Below, one piece after another: positions 46,495-57,174 of a stretch of 64,000 nt of DNA. This DNA comes from Advenella kashmirensis WT001 (lineage in GTDB: Bacteria; Pseudomonadota; Gammaproteobacteria; Burkholderiales; Burkholderiaceae_B). Numbering within the stretch: position 1 is the stretch's first letter; the number at the start of each line of letters is the position of its first letter. Location of the stretch: positions 3,100,001-3,164,000 of the forward strand of contig NC_017964.1 of NCBI RefSeq assembly GCF_000219915.2, given 5' to 3'. The translations under genes and the position numbers were made by a program. A model generated the notes under the pieces. That model had not been told where the DNA came from. It did no database searches and saw only the letters and a program-made list of their open reading frames with translations.

Positions 46495-46692
46495 ATGTCT
46501 GCACAAGTACAAACGGCACCCATCGAGGTGTCTGCAAGCGATCTGCCTGTTTATTGCCCTGGCCCGAATGCGCCAACCTGGAGCCTGCATCCACGCGTTT
46601 TTCTGGACGTGAGCAAAACCGGCTCGGCAGCCTGCCCTTATTGCGGCACGGTATACCGCCTCAAAGAAGGCGAGAAAGTGCATGGGCACTAA
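46495..46692 (+). CDS. Zinc-finger CHCC domain protein
   Basis: A 65-residue small protein. Ligands: Cys21 (YCPGP), His32 (LHPRVFLD), and the pair Cys47/Cys50 (CPYCGTVYRL). This is the CHCC zinc finger, also found in mitochondrial NDUFS6; bacterial members are uncharacterised. Ribosome site AGGAAG precedes the ATG. Its last codons overlap the next gene by 11 bases. Confidence 0.9.
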   Translation: MSAQVQTAPIEVSASDLPVYCPGPNAPTWSLHPRVFLDVSKTGSAACPYCGTVYRLKEGEKVHGH

Positions 46693-47138
46693 AAGCACTG
46701 CTGCGCCCAAACGCGCGGTCTTCGCCAGCCCCGAGGAGGTCGAACAGGCCTTTTACGAAGCGCTGCGCCTGGGCGATGTCATGCGTGTCATGCATACCTG
46801 GGCCGATGATGAAGAAACGGTTTGCATCCATCCGGGCGGCGAGCGCCTGACGGGCACCAGCGCCATCCAGGCGTCCTGGCAGGAGCTGCTCAATAGTGGC
46901 CCGCTCCATATTCATGCCCATCACCCGTGGTCATCACCTACGGCATGACTGTCATCCATATCCTGATCGAGGAAGTCCAGGCCAATACCCCGCGGGCAAT
47001 CGGGAACTGCTGTTTTATGCAACCAATGTGTATCACAAGGGTCGCACCGGCTGGCATCTGGTCCACCATCATTCCGCCTCCGCTCCCTCTGATGTTCTGC
47101 TATCGGAAATGCACGACATTCCCAACCTGCTGCATTAA
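46682..47138 (+). CDS. NTF2-like (SnoaL/DUF4440) protein (two frameshifts)
   Basis: Small cone-shaped NTF2-like fold protein of about 152 residues. The start KSTAAPKRAVFASPEEVEQA and the MRVMHTWADDEETVCIHPGG segment are in one frame, VVITYGMTVIHILIEEVQAN in a second, and NRELLFYATNVYHKGRTGWH with the end NLLH in a third. Breaks lie near 46925 and 46990, the second next to a CCCC run; both look like one missing base. Overlaps the CHCC protein gene at its start. Function unknown. Confidence 0.78.
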
Positions 47139-47263
47139 TCCGCCTGCAACACTGTCCTGCCGCCCGCGATCGCCAGCAGCAAATACGTCCTTTACCCTGG
47201 CCGGGCCTTGCTTGCCTGCTTTATAGTTCCTCTGCACACCTCAACAGAATCACTGGACCTGCT

Positions 47264-48258
47264 GTGACTGCCCGACTCGATCTTGACGCCTGCCCTTCTC
47301 CGAACTGGCAATATGAAGGCCATCTCCAGACGATTGCCGCCATGAAGTGGGGACGCCGCCCCCAACAGCGGTTCGTACGCCAGCGACTGGATACCCCCGA
47401 TGGCGATGTTCTGGATATCGACTGGGCCGGGCCGCAAGCGCATACCCATTACCATTTCAGCGGGCAGGCACTGGTCATTTTTCACGGGCTGGAAGGCAGC
47501 AGCCAGAGCCATTACGCCCAGGCTATCGGCTCGTACTTTGTTGAACGTGGATGGATGGTCGCAGTGGCGCATTTTCGCGGCTGCTCGGGTGAGCCGAACC
47601 GGCTGGCCCGTTCCTATTTTTCCGGCGACTCCCAGGATATTGACTTCATCCTGAGCCAGGTACGCCGCCAGTTACCCCAGGCGCAATGGCATGCAGCGGG
47701 CATTTCCCTCGGAGGCAATGCACTGCTCAAATATACAGGAGAGCAAGGCCAACGGCTGAACTGGCTCAATGCCGTGGCAGGTATTTCGGTGCCGGTAGAC
47801 CTGGTGGCCACCGGCATGCGGCTGCAAACCAGCCTGATGGGACGCTATGTATACACCCCTCATTTTCTGGCTTCCATGCGCGGCAAAATACAGCAAAAGG
47901 CCTGCGCCTTTCCTGGCGTGGTCAACTGGAACAAAGCGCTACAGGCACGCACACTGCTTGCGTTCGATGACGCGTATACCGGGCCGGTGCATGGCTATCG
48001 CAGTGCGCTGGATTACTGGTCGCGCTGTTCAAGCCAATATCATCTGCCGGCCATTCGGGTACCAACGCTACTGTTGATTGCGCGCAACGATCCCTTTATT
48101 CCCGAAGCCAGCCTGCCCGGCCCCGATCAGGCCAGCAATCACGTGCTGTTGCACTACCCATGCAGTGGTGGCCATGCCGGCTTTGCGAGCGGGTCGGGGC
48201 GCGGCGAGCTAAGCTGCTGCCGCGCCGGATCGAACAGTTTTTCACGCAGAATCGATAA
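47264..48258 (+). CDS. YheT-type alpha/beta hydrolase (one frameshift near the end)
   Basis: A 331-residue hydrolase of the YheT/ABHD1-3 group. Catalytic serine in GISLGGNALLKY; upstream HGLEGSSQSHYAQ and FRGCSGEPN are family-typical; aspartate in ARNDPFIPE; and the histidine in SGGHAGF. Near 48210 the frame shifts; one added base gives the usual end (KLLPRRIEQFF) and the stop 48256-48258, whereas the raw reading continues to 48310. Probably an esterase; substrate unknown. Confidence 0.85.
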
Positions 48259-48380
48259 TATGCTCTTGCCGTCTTGCCGGTACGGATTGCATCCACCCGG
48301 CAGTCCGTGACATCTATTGCGCATCGTGTATTGCCGCAACCACAACCGGCATTGCAACAGGCAAAGCGCTGCAGCCCGCG

Positions 48381-49314
48381 TCACACCGCCTTGAGCCGCT
48401 GCTGGGCCAGGCGCATTTCACGCATCTGCCTGCCGGTTTTCTGGCGCCCCTTGGCCGACAGTCGCATCATGGTGCTCAGGCAAATAGCAAGCCGAAGGTT
48501 TCGACCATTGCCGCCGGAATCCACATGGTCAGGCCGCCAATACTCTGGTCGGTTATCGCAGACATGGGCAGCGCCCGTCCGCAAAGATCGAACAGCGGGT
48601 AAATGTCGGTGGTGGTGAACGTGATGACAGCGCCCACGATCATTTGCGGCAACATGGTGATGATGGGCGACAGAATCCGTGCGCCTGGCGACAGGACCGC
48701 CGGGGAGCCCGATGCAATGGTCCATTGAAAGAAACGACCAAGCCATGTTTTGGCCGTGAGTACAGGCGCGACATAGGGACGACGATCCAGAATCAGATTC
48801 CAGTACATGAACCCGCTGACCACAACCGACCAGTTCATGAGCCGGTACAGGCGCCAGTCGAGCATGGAATAGAACTGGATGGTTGGCAGCAGCCAGAACA
48901 GCACCAGAAAGACAAACAGGAACGGGACCAGAATTTTGTTGGTGAGCACACCGGTAATGAATCTGCCGGAAAAATGCGACGATAATCGCGCAGCCAGACA
49001 CGCGCGCGCAGGGGAAGACCGGCGCGCATCACCTGTCCGGGATAGGCGCCCATAATGAGCAAGGGGCCCAGGTGATGCAAGACCAGATGCTGAATGCGGT
49101 GAATGAAAAACATGCGCTCGGCATAATAGTCAACGTGCGTATGCAGCGATAGATAAAGCACCACGAAACCTGACCAAAACAGTAGCTGTCGCGCAAGTGT
49201 TACGCGATGCACGCGTGTGCCACGCACAAACAGCCAGCCGGCAAGGAGAAACAGGGCAATCAGCGTAGGAGAAAACTCCCAGGGAGCAAGCCAATGCATC
49301 AAGTCCAGATCCAT
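48381..49314 (-). CDS. CtaG-type cytochrome c oxidase assembly protein (two frameshifts)
   Basis: Membrane protein of about 311 residues, Caa3_CtaG family, implicated in haem-copper oxidase assembly. The N-terminal part MDLDLMHWLAPWEFSPTL and FFIHRIQHLVLHHLGPLLI (histidine-rich helix) is in one frame. The middle LTNKILVPFLFVFLVLFW and YWNLILDRRPY is in another, and the tail LSTMMRLSAKGRQKTGRQMR in a third. Breaks lie near 48962 and 48481; each needs one added base. The gene is followed by no oxidase genes in this window. Confidence 0.8.
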
Positions 49315-49368
49315 CGAATAAAACCTCTTGAATATATCGGTGCCGTATCACAAACGGCATCCCGCTCA

Positions 49369-49803
49369 CTAGCAGGTCATGTGCAGGCAGGTGACGTGCG
49401 CCACAACCATGGACAGGGTGAACATGGACACCATGCCGGCGATCAGCAAATTGAGCAGCGCCATCAGCCCCGGCGGCACGCCTGACGGTTTGCGCCGCAC
49501 CTGGTTGACATTATAAAGCGCGTCGAATTTTTCATCGGCACGCAGGCAATAAACAGCCGACTCAATGAAACCTGCCCATAGCGGGATGAACAGGAAAAAA
49601 AACGGAATGGAGTCCCACCACACGGGTTGGGTGAACGACCATGCCAGCATTGCCAGACTGAACAGCGTAATGACAGGCGCAATGGGTCGCTTCAGATACC
49701 AGCCCTGCAGACCCAGCACGCCAAAAAAACAGGCCAGAAACCCGGCGACGATTTTGTAACGAAAATGGTTTGCAGGCCTGGCCCGCCACAACTGATTCAA
49801 CAT
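49369..49803 (-). CDS. TM2-like small membrane protein
   Basis: A 144-residue protein with about three to four hydrophobic segments. The N-terminal half (KIVAGFLACFFGVLGLQGWYL) resembles the TM2 domain with its GxxG-LG-WYL pattern. A charged middle, RADEKFDALYNVNQVRRKPS, is followed by the last span. It is 54 bases upstream of the CtaG-like gene on the same strand, so likely co-transcribed. Function unknown. Confidence 0.72.
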   Translation of the reverse strand: MLNQLWRARPANHFRYKIVAGFLACFFGVLGLQGWYLKRPIAPVITLFSLAMLAWSFTQPVWWDSIPFFFLFIPLWAGFIESAVYCLRADEKFDALYNVNQVRRKPSGVPPGLMALLNLLIAGMVSMFTLSMVVAHVTCLHMTC

Positions 49804-49924
49804 TTCTGATTCAACATTTGCTCTATGTCAGGCACGCTGCCAACTTTGAAGGCTATATTGTACGACACGCGGGCGCACTGGTGCGTGCGCCGGTTTTTTT
49901 CAGGCAAAAGGGTAAAATAGCGAA

Positions 49925-51082
49925 ATGGAAAATGTTGATTTCGATATTGCAATCATCGGCGCCGGCCCCGTGGGGCTGGCGCTGGCCTGTGCCCTGGACA
50001 AACTGCCCGGTATCAGGCCAACGGTCGCCCTGTTCCAGGCAGATCACCCGGTCATGCATAATCCGGCGCAGGACACCCGCGTGCTGGCCCTCAACCACGG
50101 CAGCCGGGTCTTTCTGGAACAATTGCACGGCTGGCCCGACCAATACGCCGCGATTGAAACCGTACATGTCTCGCAAAAGGGCCGCCTGGGGCGAACGCTC
50201 ATTAGCCACACCGATTTTGACGTTGCAGCGCTGGGCTATGTGGTTCCCTATCGCGCTGTCCACGCCAGCCTGCAGCAGCATGTGAACGAGGGGCGCACCT
50301 TGCGCCTGGCCGGGGCGCCGGCCACCGTTACCAGTGAACCGGACAGCGCAACAGCCTGCGTCAGCCAGAACGGCAAAATCTATCGGGCGCGCATTGTCGT
50401 GCAATGCGATGGCGCAAAGCCGGACACGAAACTGCGCGACTATAACCAGCATGCCATCATTACCTCTGCCCGCGCTGCCCTGCCCAGGCCCGGCTGGGCC
50501 TGGGAGCGATTTACCCGCGAAGGCCCGCTGGCGGTCCTGCCGCACCCGGTGTTTGCCGATGCCCAATCCATCGTCTGGTGCACCAGTCCGACGCGGGCAC
50601 GCGAACTGCTGGCCGCAGACGACGCCAACTTTTCCCGGGCACTCACCGAGCATTTCGGTGACCGGCTGGGGGCCTTTTGCGTGCTGGAGCCTCGTCACAT
50701 TTTCCCGCTGGCGCTCAGCGTTACCAGGAACACCGTCAATGGCCGCGTGGTCACCATAGGCAACGCAGCCCAGGCGTTGCATCCGGTGGCCGGCCAGGGA
50801 CTTAACCTGGGACTGCGCGATGTGGCGGGACTGTTGCGAGCGCTGCAGCCGTGGCTCATCGACCCGACGCAGGATCCTCAGCCAGCTCTGACGACTTTTG
50901 CGGGCTCGCGTCGTACCGATCGCGGCATCACTCGTCAGCTGACCGATTTCATGCCGCGTATTTTCACCACCGGCAATCCATTAGTCGAACACGCCTGCGG
51001 CTTGTCTTTGCTGGCGCTGGACCTGACCGAGCCGCTGCGGCGCCCGCTGGCCCGCCACCTGTTGCAGGGTTATCGCAACTAG
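49925..51082 (+). CDS. UbiH/UbiF-type FAD monooxygenase
   Basis: Ubiquinone-biosynthesis hydroxylase family, 385 residues. The FAD-binding motif DIAIIGAGPVGLALACAL is at residues 6-23, and the second motif GNAAQALHPVAGQGLNLGLRD at the C-terminal third. It hydroxylates the ring of a ubiquinone precursor; which position (UbiH, UbiI or UbiF) cannot be assigned with confidence. Ends 49 bases before dusB, likely co-transcribed. Confidence 0.88.
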   Translation: MENVDFDIAIIGAGPVGLALACALDKLPGIRPTVALFQADHPVMHNPAQDTRVLALNHGSRVFLEQLHGWPDQYAAIETVHVSQKGRLGRTLISHTDFDVAALGYVVPYRAVHASLQQHVNEGRTLRLAGAPATVTSEPDSATACVSQNGKIYRARIVVQCDGAKPDTKLRDYNQHAIITSARAALPRPGWAWERFTREGPLAVLPHPVFADAQSIVWCTSPTRARELLAADDANFSRALTEHFGDRLGAFCVLEPRHIFPLALSVTRNTVNGRVVTIGNAAQALHPVAGQGLNLGLRDVAGLLRALQPWLIDPTQDPQPALTTFAGSRRTDRGITRQLTDFMPRIFTTGNPLVEHACGLSLLALDLTEPLRRPLARHLLQGYRN

Positions 51083-51131
51083 GGCAACGGCTTTGCCGGC
51101 CCTGCTGTCCAACCTTGGTTAAAATGAGTCC

Positions 51132-52145
51132 ATGCAAATCGGTAACTGGTCCCTTCCCAATCCTGTTTTTGTCGCTCCCATGGCGGGCGTGACCGACAGA
51201 CCCTTTCGTCAGCTGTGCAAACAGTTGGGGGCCGGCTATGCCGTCTCCGAAATGGCGGCCAGCAACCCGGCCTTGTGGGAAAGCGTAAAAACCTCCAGAA
51301 GACTGAATCATGATGGCGAGATCGACCCGATCGCGGTGCAGATTGCCGGCGCCGATCCGGCCATGCTGGCCGAAGCCGCCGTGTTCAATATCGGCAAGGG
51401 CGCGCGCATCATCGACATCAATATGGGTTGCCCCGTAAAGAAAGTATGTCATGTCGCCTCGGGTTCGGCGCTGTTGCGCGACGAAGATCTGGTGGCGCGC
51501 ATTCTGGAAACGGTCGTGGCTGCCTGCCGGCCCTTTGACGTACCGGTCACGCTCAAGACACGCACCGGCTGGGACCGGCAAAACCGCAATGCCCTGCGCA
51601 TTGCCCGGCTGGCGGAAAACGCGGGTATTGCTGCGCTGACCCTGCATGGCCGAACTCGCTGTGACCTGTATACCGGGCAGGCCGAATACGATACCATCGC
51701 GGCCGTCAAGGCGGCCATCGGTATTCCCGTGATCGCCAACGGCGATATCACAGATCCGGTCAAGGCCCGGCATGTGCTCGAGTACACCGGCGCCGATGCC
51801 ATCATGGTAGGCCGCGCTGCCCAGGGTAATCCGTGGATCTTTCGCGAAATCAATCACTACCTGCAAACCGACACCTTTCTGCCGCCGCCATCATGGGAAC
51901 ATATGCGCGATGTGCTACTGGCCCATCTTGACCATCACTATGGGTTCTATGGTGAATACACCGGCGTGCGCACCGCCCGCAAACATATCGGCTGGTATAT
52001 AAGCAGTCTTCCGGATGCAGAATTGTTTCGGCAACAAATGAATCGCCTCGAAAGCTGTCAGGAGCAGTACAATGCAGTCAATCAGTGGTTCACCAAGCTG
52101 GTCAATGAATCGGCGCCGCGGGTTCCACAAGCTGCAGTCCATTAA
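51132..52145 (+). CDS. dusB: tRNA-dihydrouridine synthase B
   Basis: FMN-dependent enzyme reducing uridine in the D-loop of tRNA. The 337-residue protein has VAPMAGVTDRPFRQLCKQLG, DINMGCPVKKVC with the catalytic cysteine, TLKTRTGWD, TLHGRTR and MVGRAAQGNPW. It precedes fis by 35 bases, as in many proteobacteria where the two form an operon. Confidence 0.96.
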   Translation: MQIGNWSLPNPVFVAPMAGVTDRPFRQLCKQLGAGYAVSEMAASNPALWESVKTSRRLNHDGEIDPIAVQIAGADPAMLAEAAVFNIGKGARIIDINMGCPVKKVCHVASGSALLRDEDLVARILETVVAACRPFDVPVTLKTRTGWDRQNRNALRIARLAENAGIAALTLHGRTRCDLYTGQAEYDTIAAVKAAIGIPVIANGDITDPVKARHVLEYTGADAIMVGRAAQGNPWIFREINHYLQTDTFLPPPSWEHMRDVLLAHLDHHYGFYGEYTGVRTARKHIGWYISSLPDAELFRQQMNRLESCQEQYNAVNQWFTKLVNESAPRVPQAAVH

Positions 52146-52180
52146 GTCAGAACAACAAAAACTTCCCCAACACCGCCATT

Positions 52181-52416
52181 ATGAACAACACACAAGACCT
52201 TCAGGAATGTGTACGCACAAACCTTGAACTTTATTTTAAAGAATTGGGCGACGGCGAAGCGGCAACCTTTGGAACATGGTCACAAGTTGCGTAGAGAAGC
52301 CGCTACTTGAAGTGGTCATGCACAAAGCCGGACATAACCAGTCGCGCGCCGCAGACATGCTGGGCATTACCCGCAACACGCTGCGCAAAAAACTGATTTC
52401 TCATCATTTACTGTAA
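52181..52416 (+). CDS. fis: DNA-binding protein Fis (one frameshift)
   Basis: Nucleoid-associated factor for inversion of DNA and stimulation of rRNA promoters. The first half ([17 protein letters not shown]) is in one frame; the second half ([35 protein letters not shown]) in another, with a break near 52260 in GCGGC. One missing base restores about 78 residues. The C-terminal helix-turn-helix matches Fis. Classical dusB-fis order. Confidence 0.9.
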
Positions 52417-52426
52417 TTATTCGCTC

Positions 52427-54016
52427 ATGACTATCAAGACCGCTTTGCTTTCCGTATCGGATAAAACCGGTATCGTGGACTTCGCCCGTGCGCTTCACGG
52501 CCGGGGTGTAAAACTTCTGTCAACCGGTGGCACCGCGGCGCTACTGAAAAAAGAAGGGCTGGACGTAACCGAAGTTGCGGAACATACCCAGTCTCCCGAA
52601 ATTCTGGACGGCCGGGTCAAAACCCTGCATCCGCGCATTCACGGCGGGCTATTGGCGCGACGCGGCAGCCAGGCGCACCTGGACACGCTGAAAACGCACA
52701 ATATTGATCCGATCGACCTGTTGGTGGTCAACCTGTATCCCTTTCGCGAAACCATCGCCAAACCCGGCTGCACCTTTGCCGATGCCGTTGAAAATATCGA
52801 TATCGGCGGCCCGGCCATGTTGCGTGCCGCTGCCAAGAACCACGGCACGCGTGAAGGCGGCGTGACCGTTGTGATTGATCCGTCCGATTACGAAGCCGTA
52901 TTGCGCGAGCTTGACGAACAGGGCGGCACTTCATATGGCTTGCGTTTGTCCCTGGCCAAAAAAGTGTATGCGCATACCGCTGCCTATGATGGCGCCATTG
53001 CCAACTATCTGAGCGCGATTACCGACACCGAACCCGAACAGGAAAATGAACCTGCGCGTCAGAGCTGGCCGCAGAACCTCACCATTCAATTGCGTCAGCA
53101 TCAGGCGCTGCGCTATGGCGAGAACCCGCATCAGTCTGCCGCTTTCTATCTTGATGCCAGCGTGCCGGCCGGTGTATTGGGCAACTATACTCAACTGCAA
53201 GGCAAGGAACTGTCCTATAACAACATTGCCGATGCCGACGCAGCATGGGAATGTGTGCGCACCTTTGCCACGCCCGCCTGCGTTATCGTCAAGCATGCCA
53301 ACCCTTGCGGTGTTGCGGTCGCCGAAGACGCGGCCGGTGCCTATCGCAAGGCATTCAAGACAGACCCGACATCTGCATTTGGCGGCATCATCGCCTTTAA
53401 CCGCATCGTTGATGAAGCGACCGCACAGGCCGTGAGCGAACAGTTCGTTGAAGTTCTGCTTGCACCCGAATATACGCCCGACGCGCTGGTATTGCTGGCC
53501 AGCAAGAAAAACGTCCGCGTGCTGACCGTTGCCCTGGGCGATGGCCAGAATGCCTTTGATGTCAAACGTGTTGGCGGTGGCTGGCTGGTGCAAAATCCTG
53601 ATCACAAACCGCTGGCAGCGGCCGACTGCAAAGTCGTCACACGCAAGCAGCCCACAGCGCAGCAAATGGACGATCTGCTGTTTGCCTGGAATGTTGCCCA
53701 GTTCGTCAAATCCAACGCCATTGTCTTCTGCCGCGAAGGCATGACTTACGGCGTGGGCGCTGGCCAGATGAGCCGTATTGATTCTGCCCGCATCGCCTCG
53801 ATCAAGGCCGAAAACGCCGGCCTGTCGCTGCAAAATACGGCAGCCGCATCCGATGCTTTCTTCCCGTTCCGTGATGGGCTTGATGTTATCGTCAAGGCGG
53901 GCGCCGATTGCGTGATTCAACCCGGCGGCAGCATGCGCGATGATGAAGTGATCGCCGCAGCCGACGAGCACGGCATTGCCATGGTACTGACAGGCACCCG
54001 GCACTTCCGTCACTAA
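52427..54016 (+). CDS. purH: Bifunctional AICAR formyltransferase/IMP cyclohydrolase
   Basis: Catalyses the last two steps of purine synthesis. 529 residues. The N-terminal MGS-like IMP cyclohydrolase has [20 protein letters not shown] and [19 protein letters not shown]. The C-terminal formyltransferase has [29 protein letters not shown] and [10 protein letters not shown]. Length is normal and the frame intact. Located 11 bases after fis. Confidence 0.97.
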   Translation: MTIKTALLSVSDKTGIVDFARALHGRGVKLLSTGGTAALLKKEGLDVTEVAEHTQSPEILDGRVKTLHPRIHGGLLARRGSQAHLDTLKTHNIDPIDLLVVNLYPFRETIAKPGCTFADAVENIDIGGPAMLRAAAKNHGTREGGVTVVIDPSDYEAVLRELDEQGGTSYGLRLSLAKKVYAHTAAYDGAIANYLSAITDTEPEQENEPARQSWPQNLTIQLRQHQALRYGENPHQSAAFYLDASVPAGVLGNYTQLQGKELSYNNIADADAAWECVRTFATPACVIVKHANPCGVAVAEDAAGAYRKAFKTDPTSAFGGIIAFNRIVDEATAQAVSEQFVEVLLAPEYTPDALVLLASKKNVRVLTVALGDGQNAFDVKRVGGGWLVQNPDHKPLAAADCKVVTRKQPTAQQMDDLLFAWNVAQFVKSNAIVFCREGMTYGVGAGQMSRIDSARIASIKAENAGLSLQNTAAASDAFFPFRDGLDVIVKAGADCVIQPGGSMRDDEVIAAADEHGIAMVLTGTRHFRH

Positions 54017-54070
54017 TTGCAGTTGTGATAATGCTCCGGCCCGTGCCGGGGCAACTCCAGGGAGTCATTG

Positions 54071-54624
54071 ATGTTGCGGATTCTTGGCATTGACCCGGGC
54101 CTGCGCCGCACCGGTTTTGGCGTGATCGACGCCGCCGGCATGCGCATCTCCTACGTGGGCAGCGGCACCATTGTGGTCCCTTCCGATATCCCCCTGCACG
54201 AACGCCTTAAAGTTATCCTCGATAGCATCCGCGAGGTGGTCGACACCTATTCGCCCACCGAATCTGCGCTGGAAAAAGTTTTCGTCAATACCAATCCGGC
54301 TCCACCCTGTTGCTGGGCCAGGCGCGTGGCGCCGCCATGTGCGCGCTGGCGGACCGGCATCTGGATGTGACGGAATATACCGCCCTGCAAATTAAAAAAG
54401 CCGTGGTCGGCAATGGCCATGCGCAAAAAGAGCAAGTCCAGCATATGGTACAACGCCTGCTCACACTCAACAGCCTACCCGCCCCCGACTCGGCCGACGC
54501 GCTGGCCTGCGCTATCTGCCACGCGCACGCCGCACCGCTAGCGGCGCGTCTGGCCGGCAAGGATGTGTTGATGGGTGCCCGACGTGGTCGCAGTCGCCTG
54601 CGCGCCGGTCGACTGATCGACTGA
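54071..54624 (+). CDS. ruvC: Holliday junction resolvase RuvC (one frameshift)
   Basis: Endonuclease resolving four-way junctions. The N-terminal part has the first acidic residue in [14 protein letters not shown] and the second in [11 protein letters not shown]. The remainder ([17 protein letters not shown], then [20 protein letters not shown] and [17 protein letters not shown]) is in another frame. One missing base near 54300 joins them ([13 protein letters not shown]). Corrected length is about 184 residues. The ATG 54071 has GGGAG upstream. Confidence 0.92.
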
Positions 54625-54728
54625 TGAAACTGCCCGGTTTTTCAAGCGCCAGACGACAAGGTTGTGTACCATAGCTCTTTGACTTTTTCTGATGATCCCT
54701 GCATAAAACAGGGTCTGTGGAGTTCCTG

Positions 54729-55294
54729 ATGATCGGACGACTGACCGGCCTGCTGATAGAAAACAACCGCCAGGCCTGTGCCTGGATGTCAACGGCGTGG
54801 GCTACGATATCGACGTGCCCATGAGCACGTTCTATGACTTGCCCGAAGCGGGCGCCAGGGTCACGCTATACACCCACCTGGCCATCCGCGACGATGCGCA
54901 TGTCCTTTACGGCTTTCTGCGACAGGATGAACGTGCCACCTTCCGGGCCCTGATCAAGGTCACCGGCATCGGTGCTCGCACGGCCCTGGCGGTACTCTCG
55001 GGCATGAGCAGCGCGGATCTGTCGGCCGCGATCGCCCAGCAGGACACCGCCCTGCTCACCCGGGTGCCGGGCATCGGCAAGAAGACGGCGGAACGCCTGT
55101 TACTGGAGTTGCGCGGCAAGCTCGATGCCATTGCACCGGCCACGCCTGCGGCCACAGGCCAGAATGATGTGCTCAATGCGTTGCTGGCGCTTGGGTATTC
55201 CGATCGCGAAGCGCGGGCGACGGTCAAATCGTTGCCAGCCGATCTGGGCGTTTCCGAAGGCATCCGCGCCGCGCTCAAGATACTGTCCAGCTAA
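54729..55294 (+). CDS. ruvA: Holliday junction helicase subunit RuvA (one frameshift)
   Basis: Binds Holliday junctions and loads RuvB. The N-terminus [13 protein letters not shown] starts at 54729. The frame changes near 54770 (CGCC run), after which [29 protein letters not shown] and [16 protein letters not shown] (helix-hairpin-helix motifs) follow. One added C gives about 188-189 residues, the usual RuvA length. Followed by a strong terminator, so ruvB is not co-transcribed. Confidence 0.92.
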
Positions 55295-55299
55295 CCACG

Positions 55300-55326
55300 A
55301 GCCACCCTGAACAGGTGGCTTTTTTG
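55300..55326 (+). terminator. Rho-independent terminator after ruvA
   Basis: AGCCACC (55300-55306) pairs with GGTGGCT (55314-55320), seven-base loop, followed by six T. Confidence 0.88.
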
Positions 55327-55476
55327 TCTTCGTTATCAATGCATCGCGCCAGCTGACTACTTCCCTAGGGTTTGCACTAATCACATTCGAATTGCACAGT
55401 GCGTCGCAAATATTGCCGTAAAGTTACCCGATATTTTTACTCATACCTATTACACCCACTTTGGGGAGACAACATC

Positions 55477-56457
55477 ATGCGCGCTCACTGGATCAAAAAA
55501 GCCCTGGCAACCAGCCTGTTATCAGCCATTGTCATGGCGCCGGCCATGGCGGAACAGACACTGAAAATGGCCTATGCCCTGTCCAAGACTTCACACTATG
55601 GCGTTGCAGCAGATGCCTTTGAACAAGCCCTTGGTCAAAGCACCAAAGGTCAGTTCAAGGTTCAACAATTTCCCAACAGCGCCCTGGGCGGTGAGCGGGA
55701 AGTGATCGAAGGACTGCAACTGGGCACCATCGATGCGGCCGTTGTGTCTACCGGCGCAACACTCAATTTCGTGCCTGAAACAGGGGTCATTGATATCCCC
55801 TTCCTGTTTCGCGACCTGGATCATGCCCGCAAGGTTCTGGACGGCCCGATAGGCCAGAAACTGCTGGCCGATTTCCCGGCCAAGGGCCTGATTGCGCTTG
55901 CCTGGGGTGAACAGGGTTTCCGTCATCTGACCAACAATGTGCGCGCAGTCAAGACGCCGGCCGATTTGAAGGGCCTGAAGATTCGCACAACGGAAAACCC
56001 GATCCACATCACCGCCTTCCGCAAGATCGGCATGCTGCCAACCCCCATGGCGTGGCCCGAAGTAGCCACGGCCTTGCAGCAAGGCACCATTGATGGCCAG
56101 GAGAATCCGATTTCCGTGATCGTATCGGCCAAACTGTCGCAAATGCAAAAACACCTGTCACTCACTGCGCACGTCTACGGTCCCGCCCTGGTCCTGGTCT
56201 CGCCCTCGGTGTATGAAAGCTTGTCTGACGAAGACAAGGCCAAATTCAAAGAGGCCGGCCTGGCGGCAGCCAAAGCCATGCGCACATTTGTTGACGAAGT
56301 GGAAACCAGCGGCGTTGAAACGCTGAAAAAAGAAGGCATGCAGGTGCAGGACAAGGTTGATCACGATGCCTTTGTCAAGGCAGTGGAGCCAGTCTATCCC
56401 GAGTTCTACAAAAAATTCGGCAAGGAACTGGTCGAATCCATCCGCAATACCAAGTGA
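55477..56457 (+). CDS. TRAP transporter substrate-binding protein, DctP type
   Basis: Periplasmic receptor of a tripartite ATP-independent transporter. 326 residues with signal peptide 1-25 (MRAHWIKKALATSLLS...AMA). Family patterns: PNSALGGEREVIEGLQLGTI, GVIDIPFLFRDLDHA, the arginine-containing KTPADLKGLKIRTTENP and the WPEVATALQQGTIDGQENP segment. These match C4-dicarboxylate/organic-acid receptors. ATG 55477 is chosen for GGGGAG upstream; a longer in-frame reading from 55399 has no support. Start of a three-gene unit. Confidence 0.93.
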   Translation: MRAHWIKKALATSLLSAIVMAPAMAEQTLKMAYALSKTSHYGVAADAFEQALGQSTKGQFKVQQFPNSALGGEREVIEGLQLGTIDAAVVSTGATLNFVPETGVIDIPFLFRDLDHARKVLDGPIGQKLLADFPAKGLIALAWGEQGFRHLTNNVRAVKTPADLKGLKIRTTENPIHITAFRKIGMLPTPMAWPEVATALQQGTIDGQENPISVIVSAKLSQMQKHLSLTAHVYGPALVLVSPSVYESLSDEDKAKFKEAGLAAAKAMRTFVDEVETSGVETLKKEGMQVQDKVDHDAFVKAVEPVYPEFYKKFGKELVESIRNTK

Positions 56458-56483
56458 CTTTTTGCCTGATCACGGAGGCTTGA

Positions 56484-56984
56484 ATGAACAGATTGACACA
56501 CTTGCTGGACAGTACCCTGTTCCGTCTGATTTCCGTCATTGCCCAACTGTTTCTGGTGTCAGCGGTATGCGCCGCTTTTTACCAGGTGATCGCGCGCTTT
56601 ATCCTGCAGGAACCATCGGACTGGAGTGAGGGCTGGACCCGCACTGCCATGATCTGGCTGGTTCTGCTGGGCGTGGTACTGGCCTGCCGCCAGGGCGCAA
56701 TGCTCAAAGTGGAAATGCTTCATTCCTTGCTCAAAGATCCCTGGCAACGCCGTCTGGAGCATGTGGTCATGCTCATCATGGCCGGCTTTTTCGGGCTGAT
56801 GACCTGGATCGGCGTGCTCATGACATACCGGGTGCGCTTTCAAACCATTCCGAGCCTGGGCATTTCCATTTCCTGGATTTACGCCGCCATTCCCGTTGGG
56901 ATGGCGCTGGCCTTGCTGGCGGTCATTGTGCAATGGGCCAATGCCAGGAAAGAATCCCAGGAAGAGGACCTGACATTGCTGTAG
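56484..56984 (+). CDS. TRAP transporter small permease, DctQ type
   Basis: A 166-residue membrane protein with four spans: LFLVSAVCAAFYQVIARFIL, WTRTAMIWLVLLGVVLACRQ, LMTWIGVLMTYR and WIYAAIPVGMALALLAVIVQ. The early Trp-Ser/Thr pattern before span two is typical of DctQ. It starts 26 bases after the receptor gene. Confidence 0.92.
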   Translation: MNRLTHLLDSTLFRLISVIAQLFLVSAVCAAFYQVIARFILQEPSDWSEGWTRTAMIWLVLLGVVLACRQGAMLKVEMLHSLLKDPWQRRLEHVVMLIMAGFFGLMTWIGVLMTYRVRFQTIPSLGISISWIYAAIPVGMALALLAVIVQWANARKESQEEDLTLL

Positions 56985-57174
56985 CGATCATGTCCGTCAT
57001 GTGTCGGACGCAGCATACGGTAGCACCCGTGCCCGCAGGCAGGTACAAGTGGGCAACATGCCGGGCTTCGGTCCGAACGCTCAATTGCATTATGAAGTAG
57101 TTACAGCGGCCGTGGTTGCAGACCATAGCCGGATTTTTGCTCCATCCTTATTCCTACCGCCTTCGAGACAGATT

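Noticed and set aside
52931..54013. 360-codon frame on the minus strand
   Set aside because: Shadow of purH, whose own frame is intact and family-typical.
57001..57174. Upstream extension of the DctM permease
   Set aside because: The added residues are hydrophilic and unlike any DctM start; the family begins at MSQLMILSML.
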